Positions 49,141-61,490 of a DNA stretch of 64,000 bases are shown piece by piece. The notes under the pieces were generated by a model. The model searched no databases. It had not been told where the DNA came from and saw only the letters and a program-made list of their open reading frames with translations. This stretch comes from Capitulum mitella (lineage: Eukaryota; Arthropoda; Thecostraca; Pollicipedomorpha; Pollicipedidae): positions 10,407,033 to 10,471,032 of the forward strand of contig CP099840.1 of the NCBI GenBank assembly GCA_030062745.1, given 5' to 3'. Made by a program: the position numbers and the translations under genes. Numbering within the stretch: position 1 is the first letter of the stretch; each line of letters begins with the position of its first letter.

Positions 49141-49821
49141 CCCGCAAAACAAACTGGACTCAAGAATCGGCTCCGCAGGCCTGCGTCCGGGACCTTCAAC
49201 GATGGATCACGCTTATCTGCAGCACTCGTGAACATATTGCGCCTCGGGTGCTTTTAGCGTGATGAAGTGGACATTCGTCAATTCTGGCTGTGATATTCAA
49301 ATCCAGTGACCCCATTGGACCTGGGTTCCTTCACCTATCGGTTCCACGTATTATTCAGCGGTCTTGTTTAACGTTATTCGGAGGAACGTTACACTCGATA
49401 CGATCTGCAGCATCTTGCGTGACGCAGACTAACATCCGTCGAAACTAAAACCAAAACGCAAACTGTACCGGTCTTACACGTCACCACACGGCGGGTTTCA
49501 CCAGACTAAAGTCAGCAGAACCTAACAGTTAGGGCATTTAGTTGTCTGGCACTGTCGCATTATTGGCCGCATGCTGTTAACAAAAGTTTAATAGCTTTGA
49601 AGAGTTCCGGGTTCCTGGTTTATATTGTATTCCGTTGTATTGTACTGTACTGTATTAAATAAATCAGGTGCATTCATATTCTCGTGTTTTCGACATCGGA
49701 GGTAAAATATTGAAGTGCTCATAGGCTAAATGTGTTTTTTTTTTTAACGAAAATCAGTGTGACCAAGGGGCTCAGTGATAAACCCATGCTATTTTATATG
49801 AGAAGCAAACCCTAAGTAAAG
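49141..49821. other. No recognised feature
   Basis: Ordinary sequence between a GC-rich block and the MITE at 49822. A short run of tgtattg/tgtactg words lies near 49640. Confidence 0.5.
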
Positions 49822-50578
49822 TAAACCCTATTATCATAGGGACGGGAAGGGGCTGCAGAAGCCCTCCTCTTCCAGTTTTTTTTTTTTGCTCGCTGATTCC
49901 AGGGCTTTCAAGCAACGCCACAAAAGGTGGTCACTTATTATATCTGTTCTTCCTACGCATTATGTCAAATTTTCATAACGCAATTCCGCCCAGAGGCGGA
50001 GCCAGGCTGCTTTTTTGGGAAGCACCTCAGTCATTTTTTGGACATTGTTGAAAATAAAAGGAAAATAGCTGTCAAAAATGAAGGTTTTAAGATATAATTT
50101 AAGACTTTACATGCGTACATAAATAGATAAATGGGAAAACGTGCACAAATATTTTTGTTGACCTGAGATGGTTTCAAAGCGTCACGTCAAGGTCCCAATT
50201 AAAATCTGATTTTATGCTAATAATTTTGACCCTTATTTTTAGAACAAAAGACGAAATTTGAATGAATATGGTTCAGCACAGTGTTTCGACTCGACTCGTG
50301 CTAATTTCATTAAAATTGAGCAATAAACGCCGGAGTTCTAATAAGCCAAAGATACCCCCTTTTTGTTTCTTTTTCTTTATTGCTCGTCTTTATCTATCCT
50401 TTTCGAGATTCTGATTTTTTTTGCAGAAATGTAATTTACGTCATGGCGAATTGACTGTTGTTTGTTGCGATCAAATCTAACGCGTAATACTCGAGATCTC
50501 GGAGGGGGACTGAATGAGTCCCCCCCCCACTTCATACGGAAATGGGTACTTGCTTAATGGTTACGGGAGTAGGGTCTA
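49822..50578 (+). mobile_element. TTAA-type piggyBac-like MITE, family A copy 3 (0.76 kb, internally deleted)
   Basis: Left end TAAACCCTATTATC, right end GGGAGTAGGGTCTA; both TTAA sites have decayed. It shares with the other copies the left tttttgctcgctgattccagg block, the ggcggagccagg block and the right tacgtcatggcgaattgac block. It lacks roughly 0.4 kb of the interior, including the DR1-like site. Confidence 0.68.
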
Positions 50579-52319
50579 TTAATCACGTTTCTCAAGAATC
50601 CACATAATGATCAAACATTAAAGTTAAAAACCATGAGTGCTCATCCGCCGCATTTCAGTATTATTGTTTGTGATTCAACTGGAAATTCTGCCTGCTGGCC
50701 TGACATTTATTGAGGTAGTTTTCTGCTCGCGATTTACTAGAGTACCTTTTTCTTTGCGTTTTACGAAACCTATAAAACGATTTTACTAGTATAAAATGCA
50801 ATCGATTGGTTTGATCACAAAGATATGGCACTCGAAATAACAAACTACTTATGGTCACGTTTCAGGAGGGTCAAGACATTACGAGGTATATCTAACAGCG
50901 ATATTTTGTTAGCATCAATCTCACTTCGGAAGAAAAGGTCAGAATGAGTAAATTGCAGTCTCTCTTCGAATTCCATCGTCGCAAGAACTCACTTTAAGAA
51001 CAAAAAATTCCGCAACATCCGAAACAAAATATATGCCCAACATTTCCCCTGCAACTGCATCCGTCCCCACATCGCAGTCTGATAGCACCATAACTGATGT
51101 ACAGTTGCAGCTGACGCAATCTCCTCAGGCTTGTGCAAGTTGACCAGGAACAACTTCCATCTCCCTTATTGCCGTATTGTCGTACTGTTGTGTTGAGTCG
51201 TACTGCTGAGTGCAAAACGCTTTTATGCATTCCCTAATATTTTGAAGTCTGAAATAATAGCGACCCGAAAGCAATAACTATTTGGGAATCATTTCAGAAA
51301 TAACGGACCTCGAACGACTGCTGACCTATGACCTCTTTCTCGGAGACGTATAATGGAGGAATGCTGAGCCCCCGGAGGTCTTCATTGTGTTACTATCAAC
51401 AAACGTAAGCATTTTGTGATGCTCATTCTTAGTCTTGTGCATTGGTTCCATCCATGGTGCCCGTGGCTTTTGAAATGGGGTCCGTAATTGGTTCCACGTT
51501 ATCCTTGGTCAAAATTATAAATTGAGTTCACTGACTTTGTTTGACTTTTTATTGACCTCAGAGAGCTTATTAAGTTTTCGGGAGAGCTGTTTTCCATAGT
51601 AGCAGCAGTTTCAGTCCTTAACAGTTGTCAGAACTCGTTCTGGGCCTCTCAAGAGCGCGCTAAACATTGGGTCCCATAAGATCGCAAGGAAACCAAAATC
51701 CACTAAGGGAAGTCTCCTCTGTGGTCACCGTTCGACTTAAAAGGATTACATTGGATATCATTTGTGGTGTACACATTATGCCGTTTGCCAATCCTTTACA
51801 TCTGGTAAAGGAAACCTCTGTTGGCTTCCTCCGCCATTGCGTTTTCATATTCTGGCGTCAGCCGATAAGTAAACATCATCTCTCAGACTACACCTAGCAC
51901 GTTGACCGGGGTTGTCAGCAGCGATTTCAAATGTTGATAGAGCTTCAACAATACTTCATCATCGTGTAGTCAACCAAGCTACACGCTGCTTTTGTTTCGT
52001 TGCTCTTTCAGTTCAGTTCGTTGCTGTTTGGTCCCGAATTGGCCAAACTCTGGTCGGTTCGACCCAGAGCTGGTGGCCCCTGTTAGTAAGGCATCATTTT
52101 TACATGTTAAAATAAAGGCAACTCAGCCATATGTTTCCTAAAGATATCCGTGGAACTGAGCCATGGCTCGTCCTACCCCGGGTAGAAATGGCCCATCTTT
52201 CCCCACGTGAGGCCATTGTTCAACACTGACGCTCAGGACGACAGTCGGCCGCTCGCTGCAGATATAAACCGGCTAATTTTTAATGCTATACCCGCGTAAG
52301 TTCCTGGGAAACGGTTCCA
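50579..52319. other. No recognised feature
   Basis: AT-rich to mixed sequence; no exon, RNA gene or repeat recognised. Confidence 0.5.
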
Positions 52320-52920
52320 CATCACTACTTCTGCTGCCAGTACTGTTAAACGACATTACTGTTACGGGGCAGTTATGCTACGCCACAGTTATGCTACGCG
52401 ACACTGCTTCTAACGACGGTACTGCTACGCGTTACCATTTCTAACGGCAATACTGCCATTTGACACTACTTCTAACGACAGTACTTCTACACGACATTAC
52501 TGATAACAATACCACCGCTACGCGAAGTTACTGCTAACGACATTAATGCTAATGACAGCACTGCTAATGGCATCGCTGCTGAAGGGCGCTACTGCTTACG
52601 ACACCACTGCTTAACGACAACACTGCTAACTACACTAATGCTAAACGACACTACTACGAACGGCACTTCTGCTAAATGACAACACTGCTACCGGCACTAC
52701 TACTATCGTTACTACTAATAACATCACTACTTCAAAACGGCAATATTGCTAACGACACTACTGCTAACGACATGACTGCCAACGACAATACTGCTAAAGC
52801 GACAGTACTTCTAACGACAGTTCTGCTAACAACAATGCTGCTAACCGTAATACTGCTAAAAGATGACACCGTTTACGATACCGCTCATAACGACATTACT
52901 GTTAAACGACACCTCCGAAA
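52320..52920 (+). repeat. Minisatellite arm 1, unit about 15-16 bp
   Basis: Diverged copies of acgacactactgcta. It is the mirror of the array at 53265-53825, which carries the reverse-complement unit. Confidence 0.85.
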
Positions 52921-53014
52921 GTAGGTGTTACCGCCAAAACAGCTGACATCATTGCTCTTGATTGCTCACCCGAACCCTTAACCGGTAACCCTAATAACAA
53001 TAATATAAACCTAG

Positions 53015-53030
53015 CCTAACCTAACCTAAC
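53015..53030. repeat. Short telomere-type (CCTAA)3 tract
   Basis: cctaacctaacctaac, preceded and followed by degenerate ctaac words (52989-53045). This is the complement of TTAGG, the usual arthropod telomere repeat. The tract is short and could be a degenerate remnant or chance. Confidence 0.5.
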
Positions 53031-53264
53031 TTAAACTAACCTTACCTACCCAACATGATCTAGGTTGATCTGGGTGCTCATTTTTTACATCAGGTATCGT
53101 GGGTATTCATTTAAAATCACTGAAAGTTCCATGTATCTGCCGCAGTCTGTTCGTGAGATATTGGGAATAAACCAAACCCATGGTAAGTAGCAATTTCTCG
53201 CCTTCAGCAGTTTTGTAGTTAACACTGGCGTCGCGTACGGGCACTCACTAGCAGGGAAGTCGTA

Positions 53265-53825
53265 CAGCAGTAGTGCTAGTAACAGTAGTGCAGTGTCAGT
53301 GATGCTGATGGTAGCAGCAGTGTCGAGTAACAGTAGTGTCGATAGCAGTAATGTCGTGTAGCAGTAATGTCAGCAGTAGCAGTACTGTCGGTAGCGGCAG
53401 TGTCGGTAGCAGTGGCGTTGTGTAGCATTAATGTCGTGTAGCCGTGTGGTCGGTAGCAGTAGTATATGTAGCAGTCGTGTCGTGTAGCAGTGATGTCGTG
53501 TGGAAATACTTTCTGTAGCAGTAGTTTCGGGTAGCAGTAATATCGGTAGCAGTAGTGTCGTGTAGCAATGGTGTTGTATAGAAGTACTGTCGATAGTAGT
53601 AGTAATGTCATTAACATCACTGTTGTGTAATACTATTGTCGATAGCAGTAGTGTTGTGTAGTAGTGCTCTCATTATCACTGTGTTGTGTAACACTACTAT
53701 CGTTAGCAGTAGTGTCGTGGAGAACTATTGTCGTTAGCAGTGGCGTAATTAGCAGTTATGTCATTAGCAGTACTATCGGAGCAGTAATGTCGTTAGCAGT
53801 ATTGGAAGCAGTAATGTCGTGCTAC
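53265..53825 (-). repeat. Minisatellite arm 2, unit about 15-16 bp, inverted relative to arm 1
   Basis: Copies of gtagcagtagtgtcgt and gtagcagtaatgtcgt, the reverse complement of the unit at 52320-52920. The spacer between arms is about 340 bp. Confidence 0.85.
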
Positions 53826-55134
53826 GCTGGGAAACAAGACAATTTTTGTCTATTGCCAAACGGGGAGACAGTATAAGTCAGACATATCAGTCAAAAATTA
53901 CTGTTAAGTGTTAAAAACATACTTGCTCTGTGGCTGCCTTGCTCCCGTCTCACCAGCGTCCAGACTACACATGAGAGGCTCTTTCATTGCCCTCGGCAGA
54001 CGGATGGTTGATCGGGCCAAATAACCTCAGAGGAGCCGAGAAACAGGGGTGGTTCAACTATCCCCTTAACTCATGCTACCTCACTCTCCCCGAAATCGGT
54101 GGTCAAAAACGGCACAAGTAATGTTGTGGAATAGTAAAGATATTATTGTTTCAAAAGCGATTATTTCCATATATTTCACAATCTTCACGTTTTCAGAGCT
54201 TGTTTGTTCTAAGATTACTACACATTAGAGTTTAATCAAGATTGCTATATTTTTACCAAGATTACTTCACACTACGTTTGTCCCAGTGGGGTGTCATCCC
54301 TTCATCGGCCATGGGAGACGAACGTCACATTGATGACGTCACACAGACGTCACATTTCTAGACAGTTCTGACGCAGTTTTTGCTGCACCATTAAAACCAG
54401 ACTTTATCGTAGTTGTGTACTGTTTCGTGGCTACTCCATTTAACGTTATTTGTGTCATTTTAATCTTGCTCCTTAAAGACGTGTATTTTTTTGCTGCACC
54501 TAGTTTGTACGTCCTCTGATGGATGCGTGCAGGACAACTAAAACAGACGACAGTACGATCCAAGGCCGTAACTAATATGTGCCACACAAACAATGCAACA
54601 AAGAAGAAATACCACACGACACTGTAATGCATGTACCAGCTCGTTCCTGCATCAGCTCGCGGTAGGAACTGATCCTACCTAGATATTTACCGACATGAGG
54701 AAGCAAGAACATGGTTTGGTTTATGGCTACCTGTAAAGCAAGCAATAGGAAGATTCCTGGTTTAAGTTCTTCAGGCTCCCAAAGGGTTTGGGAACTGTCG
54801 GGTTAGGTGAGGTCTTTAAGACTTTTTCCAGAATATATGTTTAGTAGGGGTGCCTTACAAACCACGGAATAAGGTTCCTAGATCGCTTACGGAATTTGAG
54901 AAAATAACATCACTGGAACAAGCAAATCGAAATGGATCTGCATGGCGTCATTTCACACTCTGTACAGGGCAAACGGTAAAAGTTAGGCGGAAACGGCTCC
55001 GGGTCTTTTTGTTAATCAAGAGTTACTCTTTCATATGGTCATTGTTAACATACATTATCTCTCTCTGTTCAGAAAACGTTATTTCAGTTGTATTTTATCA
55101 CAAGGTGCAATTGTGGTTTACTTCTATGAATACC
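53826..55134. other. No recognised feature
   Basis: Mixed sequence. A minus-strand frame at 54632 down to about 54560 begins with a hydrophobic stretch, but no good splice donor in the needed phase follows. Confidence 0.45.
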
Positions 55135-55745
55135 AACAACGTCACGAGCCTACGCCACAGAACGGTCAAATCGCCGGATGACTGTACCTGGGGTCTTGGT
55201 CTGATTATCTGTGGGGTCTGATGATCTGTGGGGTCTGACTATATAGGGTCTTGGTTTTTACTGTCCTGCAGTCGCCGTTTTTTTTTTTGTGTGTTTTTTG
55301 CTAAAGGAGCACGCGAAGAATTGCTCACGACTTCTCGAAGAAGTCATTCACCAGGATGTGTTATTTGAAAAATATGGCGAAATAAATTTTCTAGAAAACA
55401 ACCTTTTTTATATTTTCCATATGTCATTAACAAGAAAAAACGAAAAGATGGCAAGCCAATAGCAAACGTCACGCGCCTACGCCACAAAACGGTCAGATCA
55501 CCGGATGACTATACCTGGTATATAGGGTGTTGGTTTATACTGTCCTGCAGTCGCCGTTTTCTGTGTTTTTTTTTTAGTAAAGGAGCACGGGAAGAATTGC
55601 TCACGACTTCTCGAAGAAGTCATTCACCAGGATGTGCTATTTGAAAAATATGACAAAATAAGTTTTCTAGAAAAGAAGTTTTTATATTTTCCATATGTCA
55701 CTAACAAAAAAAAAAAAACGAAAAAATGGCAAGCCAATGGCCTAA
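55135..55745. repeat. Direct tandem duplication, unit about 280-330 bp
   Basis: Copy 1 (about 55135-55463) and copy 2 (about 55464-55745) both run from aacgtcacg, gcctacgccac, through ctgtcctgcagtcgccgttt and gaattgctcacgacttctcg, to gatggcaagccaat or aatggcaagccaat. Copy 1 carries an extra ctgtggggtctga triplication near 55205-55240. The copies are diverged, so the event is not recent. Confidence 0.85.
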
Positions 55746-56394
55746 AGAGTCAGCACCAGGTGGCTTTTAGAAACATCAGGAATAAAATGAACGCGAATAT
55801 TCGAAAATGTAAATGGCAGTGCCCATGAAAACAAAAACGACCAACACAAAAACGGCAGTGCTCACAATGTCACCAGTCGTTTGCGTAACTTTTGTTATGT
55901 GGGTGTTTTGCCTTTTCTGCTCTCTATGTGCCCGTATATCCATCTTTACCACAAATGTAATGCGCCTTGTTACGGCGCATTATGCCGAGTACGGCACCAA
56001 TCCTGGCATAACGTGCAATCCAAGCAGTATTGTCTCGGATTGTGCGTTTTCCCTGTTCCATCCCCGAGCCCCATGAACCTTGTTCTATCCTACATTATCA
56101 TTCCATTCCTTGCTTTGTATTTCCACATTTTCGTCCTTGTACCCTTTTCCCGTTTTAAGCATTAATCGTGTCTTATTGTACATATCGCGGCTATTAATGT
56201 GCCCATTGCGACGGTCACATTAAAGGCCACCATTACTTACGGATGTGGCTGCTTGTTCAGTACAATAAAATTGCAATACAAAAAGCTGGTGGCGACTGAT
56301 GTGAATAAAACAGTGAATAAACTCACACAGACTGGCCGCCGTTTACCGCGAACTCGTGGTGGCTGCTGAACGTCTGGCGCCCCGCAACGTCCAT
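55746..56394. other. No recognised gene
   Basis: Mixed sequence with a 9-bp stem hairpin at 55958-55982 (taatgcgcc/ggcgcatta). Two overlapping plus-strand frames of about 90 codons match nothing I know. Confidence 0.45.
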
Positions 56395-56715
56395 CGCCTC
56401 CGGTTGCAGGCCCCGGAACACCCTGGTCTGCTCTGGCAGCCGTCCCCAGCACACCGTGGTCTGCTCTGGTTACAGGCCTCGGAACACCGTGGTCTGCTCC
56501 GGTAACAGGCCTTGGAACACCCTGGTCTGCTTTGGTAGCCGTCCCCAGAACACCCTGGTCTGGTTACAGGCCTCGGAACACCCTGGTCTACTCTGGCAGC
56601 CGTCCCCAGAACACCCTGGTCTGCTCCGGTTACAGGCCTCGGAACACCCTGGTCTGCTCTGGCAACCGTCCCCAGAGAACCGTGATCTGCTCCTGTAACA
56701 GGCCTCGGAGCACTG
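56395..56715. repeat. Minisatellite, 33-bp unit with alternating subtypes
   Basis: Unit aacaccctggtctgctctgg followed alternately by ttacaggcctcgg and cagccgtccccag. About ten units. The 33-bp period keeps frames open. Confidence 0.9.
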
Positions 56716-59700
56716 TGGTTGGCGTGTGACGGCGGCAGACGGCGGTTTTCAGTCGTCGCCGAGGTGTCCGCCAGCGGAACTTGCGAGCGGCACGGGAGAC
56801 CCGGACGGCCGGCACGCCGGATCGACGCTCAGGGACGCCTCTGCCCGGCACGACGGCCGTAGATTGGTCCCTCTGCGGCGGCCACCACTTCTGGGAACTG
56901 GCGAGCGGACGCGGTCTGAACCCACCCGGGCCTCGGGGAGGGAGACGGCCACGGAAAACGAGGTCAGACGAAGCATGAATTGCTCAGAGCGGGGGCGGGT
57001 AGAGAGACGGCCGCTAAAGGCCAATGTCAGACAAGAACTGAACTCAAGTCTGGGGGGTGGGGGGAGACTGCCGCTGAAGATCAATGTCGAGTGAGCTCTG
57101 AACTGGTGGGAAGGGGGAGAGGGAGACGTCTGCTACAGATCCCTATCTCGTTTATCGTCACACAGAGATGCTCCTGCGTTTGGTGTGTGGCCGAGTCGTG
57201 TTGTCAGTTGGGGCTGCCGTCACTAGCCAGTGGATTCAGATGACTCGATGTCATGAGTCGATGTTGCCTAGACTCGTCAGAGAAAACGGCAGAACACGTG
57301 TCTTCAGACTGAACTGCTTGGGCTGGGCGGCACCTACGTGGGTTACGCGTCATTTGATTGTGAGGTTCTGCCTATATTTTATCCCACAATAATTGTTATA
57401 TGTGAATATATGTGAATAATACGTGATAGAAAATATGTGTAGGACGGTCGGAATATTGCCGTCAAGCATACGATTGGCTTTTAAATTCACGGTATGAGAA
57501 GAATATTGTGACGGATTTTGCATATGAAAGCATTTTGGAGGCTTAGTCATTTTAACGAAACTGGCTGGTACGGAACGATTGTCATCCCGACTGCGATGCG
57601 GACCTGAAATACGGTGCATAATATTCCAAAACTGTATGAAGTTATTTTGCCGGTGAAATTGAATTTCAGATATATTGTGACAAAATTTGCTTTCATGAAT
57701 GAGATTATGGTAACTCGGCTGTCGTTCAGAGGAAGAGGTAAATTCCGAAATTCACGAGACCATGTACTGAGAGGGAAGAAGGCAGTTTGTTTTGCTATGT
57801 AAAATACAAAATTTCCTGTAGGATGATGGCCTATTTTACCGTCGTTTTGGCCAGGTAAGCGGGAAGTTTTTTTACTGTAAAGATCGCAAATCGTAAAACG
57901 GAGCGTCCCAAATCCGGGGAGAAAACCAGTTTTGAAGGTGGGGGGTCTCTTCAAGAGCTTATCGTCTGGACTGCGCCTCTGATACTCTGGTAGTGCCCTA
58001 CAGTCAAAAATCCGTGCGCCGCCCCTACTGAGCTACCTTCGATGATCAAAGGACTGAACAGAGTTTTTGCGAGGTGCTGAGCAACAGCATTCTCCGGTGG
58101 TAAACTCATCGCATCTCGAACTGTCTAATAAATGTTTATGGACCCAGCTCCGACGCGGCAGACAAGAGAATTAATAGGGACAATCACCACTTTGATATGA
58201 AACTTGTTTGACACGCAACGGCTTTTCCTCTTCATTTTATTTTGCTCGAATCTTAAGTGTCTCAGTGGCCGCAACTGGTAAGGAATAAGGATCGCGTGGG
58301 GGGTTCGATGACACGAGGGGAAGGAATGGACAGGGGTCCTTGCGTTTGGACTTAGCTGCTTCTGCGGCAAAAAGTCTTAACTGCAAGGGTCCTCAAAAAC
58401 AAACTTCATTGTATTTCTCTAAAGTCTCATGTTTTTACACGTAAGAACGGCAGAGCTTAATCGTTTATATCAGGTGACCTACAGATAGCCCAGCCATTCA
58501 TGTACATATGCGTGTGCATTGTGAATGTACAAAGGTACTGCGACAGTGGTGTCGCTTTTCACCGAAGCACCAATATGGCAAGTGACCTTCTATAAAACAG
58601 TCGTACAAACGTTAGGTGTAAAAAAGAAAACAAACGTAATGTTCTACATATATCTTTCTGCTTATTATCTCACAGCATCGAGCCATACTTATAACGGATA
58701 CAACAGATTTATGAAACTGGCCATGCACGGTGAATAGCCTCGAAGGCAGCGCTATGTCCCATTACCTCATTTCCGTTTCACAGCGTAAAGCGTCGCACTA
58801 CATTCGTCTCTTTATTACTGAAAACATCAAAGGTGTCGGAATCACCGGAGTCGCTGGTGAAAGTGCCGCGCTTGCAGCGCCGAACTTTTCCACAATAAAA
58901 AGAATTTGTGCCTTTTGTGTCGGCTCTGTTTGGCAGACGTGACGAATGAGCCTGGAATATGTTTAAGTTTCTGGCACAAAGTTTGGAGCACAAAGGCTCG
59001 TTTCCAGTCCGCCGGCAAGCCCCTGTGGCTCGGTGGGCACAATGTCACGGCAGCGCCGCGTCGGTAATCGATACGCCTTTGAGCGGGTCATTGTTGAGTG
59101 GCAGGTTTCGAGTGGGCCCGCCGCAGCCGGCGACCGTCCAGTCGGCTCCAGAGTCGGCCGGCCAGTCCGGCCGACGGCCACCCGCGGCGGGGCAGGACGC
59201 CAGCACGGCAGGAATTCAGCAGGCGGCGCTCTGGAGCACGCCGTCCAGCGCGCAGAGTGGACGGCCATGCTTCTTCGGCATGAATTAGTTGAAGCTTGCT
59301 CTCAAGTTGGGATGCAGACAGTAATGGAAATACACGAGCAATAAAAAATGAAACATGGCGGTGCCCGGGCGTGAACTGAAGTTAGCTTTAGTCGCCCGAG
59401 ACCCATTTTCAAACCCCTGTCTGAACTTATCAGGCCACTTTGACAAAGGTTACTGGACGTATACGAAGGCGATAATTGTAAAACGGGCTCGTTAGAAAAT
59501 GACGAAATGGTTCATTCCTTTATCTTTGTAATATAAGGGCGCATATCGCCATTTATCAGTCAAAGTTCGCGAGACATTTATCAGAATCAATAAACGTACG
59601 CAACTCATGAAAAATCAAAAATGTAACAGACGGTCTACTTTCTTGCGTAAAAATACGTTTTTGTCGGCATGGAATTTCTAAAAGTAACGCACGTTTACAA

Positions 59701-60749
59701 CTGCTTCTTTATTCTACCGCCACGCCTTTGTCCTTGCAACATCTGTGTGTCGTTCAATCGGACCTTCAGTCAGCTGTGGTTCTTAATAAACTCTTCACTA
59801 CTTTCTTTGAGTTCCCCAAAACAAAATATGCCGGTTTGCGAGCTAGTGGCGTCGACATGGTCCAGTACCTTTCTAAACTGATTGTGTGACATGCTCTGCA
59901 TGTCGCTGCCGGTGCCAAGTTTCCGGATGCGACCATTTCCGGCGCGTCCTCACCGCTCGTCCAGACGGCGGGCCGTCGGCCGCGGACGCCGACCCGCCGG
60001 GGACTAATTCTCGCGTTCAATGGCCGCGCCGGAATGGCCGCCGACCAGACAGGCCGGCTCGTCCGGCGGCCGAACCCCATCAGCGATGGCCGGCCGCATG
60101 CGGCGCCGGCAAAACGAGCCGCTCCACGGCCAAACTACACCTCGGTGGATGTCGGAACGACAGCCATCTGCCTCGCGCCGACGCGACGAATCACTCGATG
60201 GTGGCGCGGCCGGGTGTCGGGCGCGGCGCTCTCCGTAATTGTCCGGGCGGTCGATGCTCGGCGAGCTGCAGAGGCTGCGGCAATCAGGCCGGTCACCGCG
60301 GGGCACCAAGTGGCGGCTAACGGGCCGGCCGCCGGCGCCGATACCGCCGGAAAGTCACGCCACCGATTCAAAGCGATTTGGTCGACACACTTTCCGTATT
60401 TCGCTCCACGCAAGAGCCCGCCGTCCGGCGCGGCTGAGTGACAGGTCGCTGGCGCTCTCCGTTTGATGTGAAACCAAAGCCATCAAATCGTTGGCGGGAT
60501 CGATCCGGCAGCGCGGTCCCCAAATAATTAATCGGAATTTTCTACGAATGTCGCGGCCTTCCGGCGCCGAGCGTTACCGAAGCTGACCTCGCCGTGAATG
60601 GTGCCGACTAGCCCGGCGCGGTCCGGCCGGCGGCCCGCGGGGGCCGGGGGTCAGCGGCCGGTGGTCATTGGTAGATCCGCCAGCGACGTGGCAATGACCA
60701 AATGAATCGTCTGGTCGGAGGCCAGAGATATGTGGCCTCCGTGATCGTT
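56716..60749. other. GC-rich blocks without a supported gene
   Basis: Blocks at 56740-57100, 59000-59280 and 59920-60680 are rich in CpG and GGCCGG words and give frames of 70-145 codons on both strands with no family match. The 57.1-59.0 and 59.3-59.9 kb stretches are AT-richer with nothing recognised. An undetected first exon or regulatory region could lie in these blocks. Confidence 0.4.
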
Positions 60750-61080
60750 TGCCCCTAATGGCCTTTGGTCAGAGGTCAATAAATCCAGTCAGTGACCTTT
60801 GAGGCTAACAGGATTAGAAAGCAGTCGCCAGTCAACTGATAACAGTCAGTCAACGGCCAGCAGTTGTGGCGAGTAACCCCCACCTTTGATCAGTATTCAG
60901 TGACCAGTGGTCAGTAACAGTTGTGTCCAGTCGCCAGCGGTCTTTGGTCAGCAGTCAATGATAAGTGGTCGGTGGCCAATGATCTACGGCGGTCAGTGGT
61001 CGGTGGCCAGTGGTCATTTTTCAGTGTCGGCCGCGGTCAGTAGCCAGTGGTCAGCGGTCGGCGGTCGCGCACCGTGTGTC
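60750..61080. repeat. Degenerate tandem repeat, unit about 14-20 bp
   Basis: Dense ggtcagtggtcagt and gtggccagtggtca words. Confidence 0.65.
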
Positions 61081-61184
61081 TTGGCACGGGTCCATGTACG
61101 GCGGCGACGGAGACGGCGGCGCCCGAGCGCCATCCATCAGGCGGACAGATGCGGCCGACAGCCGGCCCCGGCAGCCGGCCGACG

Positions 61185-61490
61185 CCCGTCCGCCCCAGCG
61201 GTCCCCTGCCAACCGGTCTCCTCTGGTCCAGCGGTCAGCGTGGACCAGTCTCCTCCACCCCAGCGGTCCCCTGCCAACCGGTCTTCGGCTCAGTGGCGTC
61301 AACCAGTCTCCTCCATCCCAACGGTCTCTTCCAGCCGGTCTTCTCTGGCTCAGTGACGTCAGCCTCTGGCACAGCGACGCCACCCGGTCTCCTCCGGCCC
61401 AGCAGTCATTGCGGACCAGCCTGCTCCGAACCAGCATTCAGCGTGGACCAATTCCCTCCGACATAGCGGTCAGCATGGGCCAGTCTCCCC
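61185..61490. repeat. Minisatellite, unit about 55-60 bp with internal repeats
   Basis: Recurring cccagcggtcccctgccaac and cggtctcctctgg words, at least five copies. Confidence 0.75.

Noticed and set aside
54560-54632. Minus-strand hydrophobic start (MHYSVVWYFFF) as the missing signal-peptide exon of the Dpr-like gene
   Set aside because: The only donor in the needed phase reads gtactg, which is weak, and the predicted join puts an Arg after an unusual core. Not strong enough to annotate.
56781-57084. Possible protein frames of 65-122 codons in 56.7-57.1 kb
   Set aside because: Overlapping frames on both strands in a CpG-rich block with no family resemblance.
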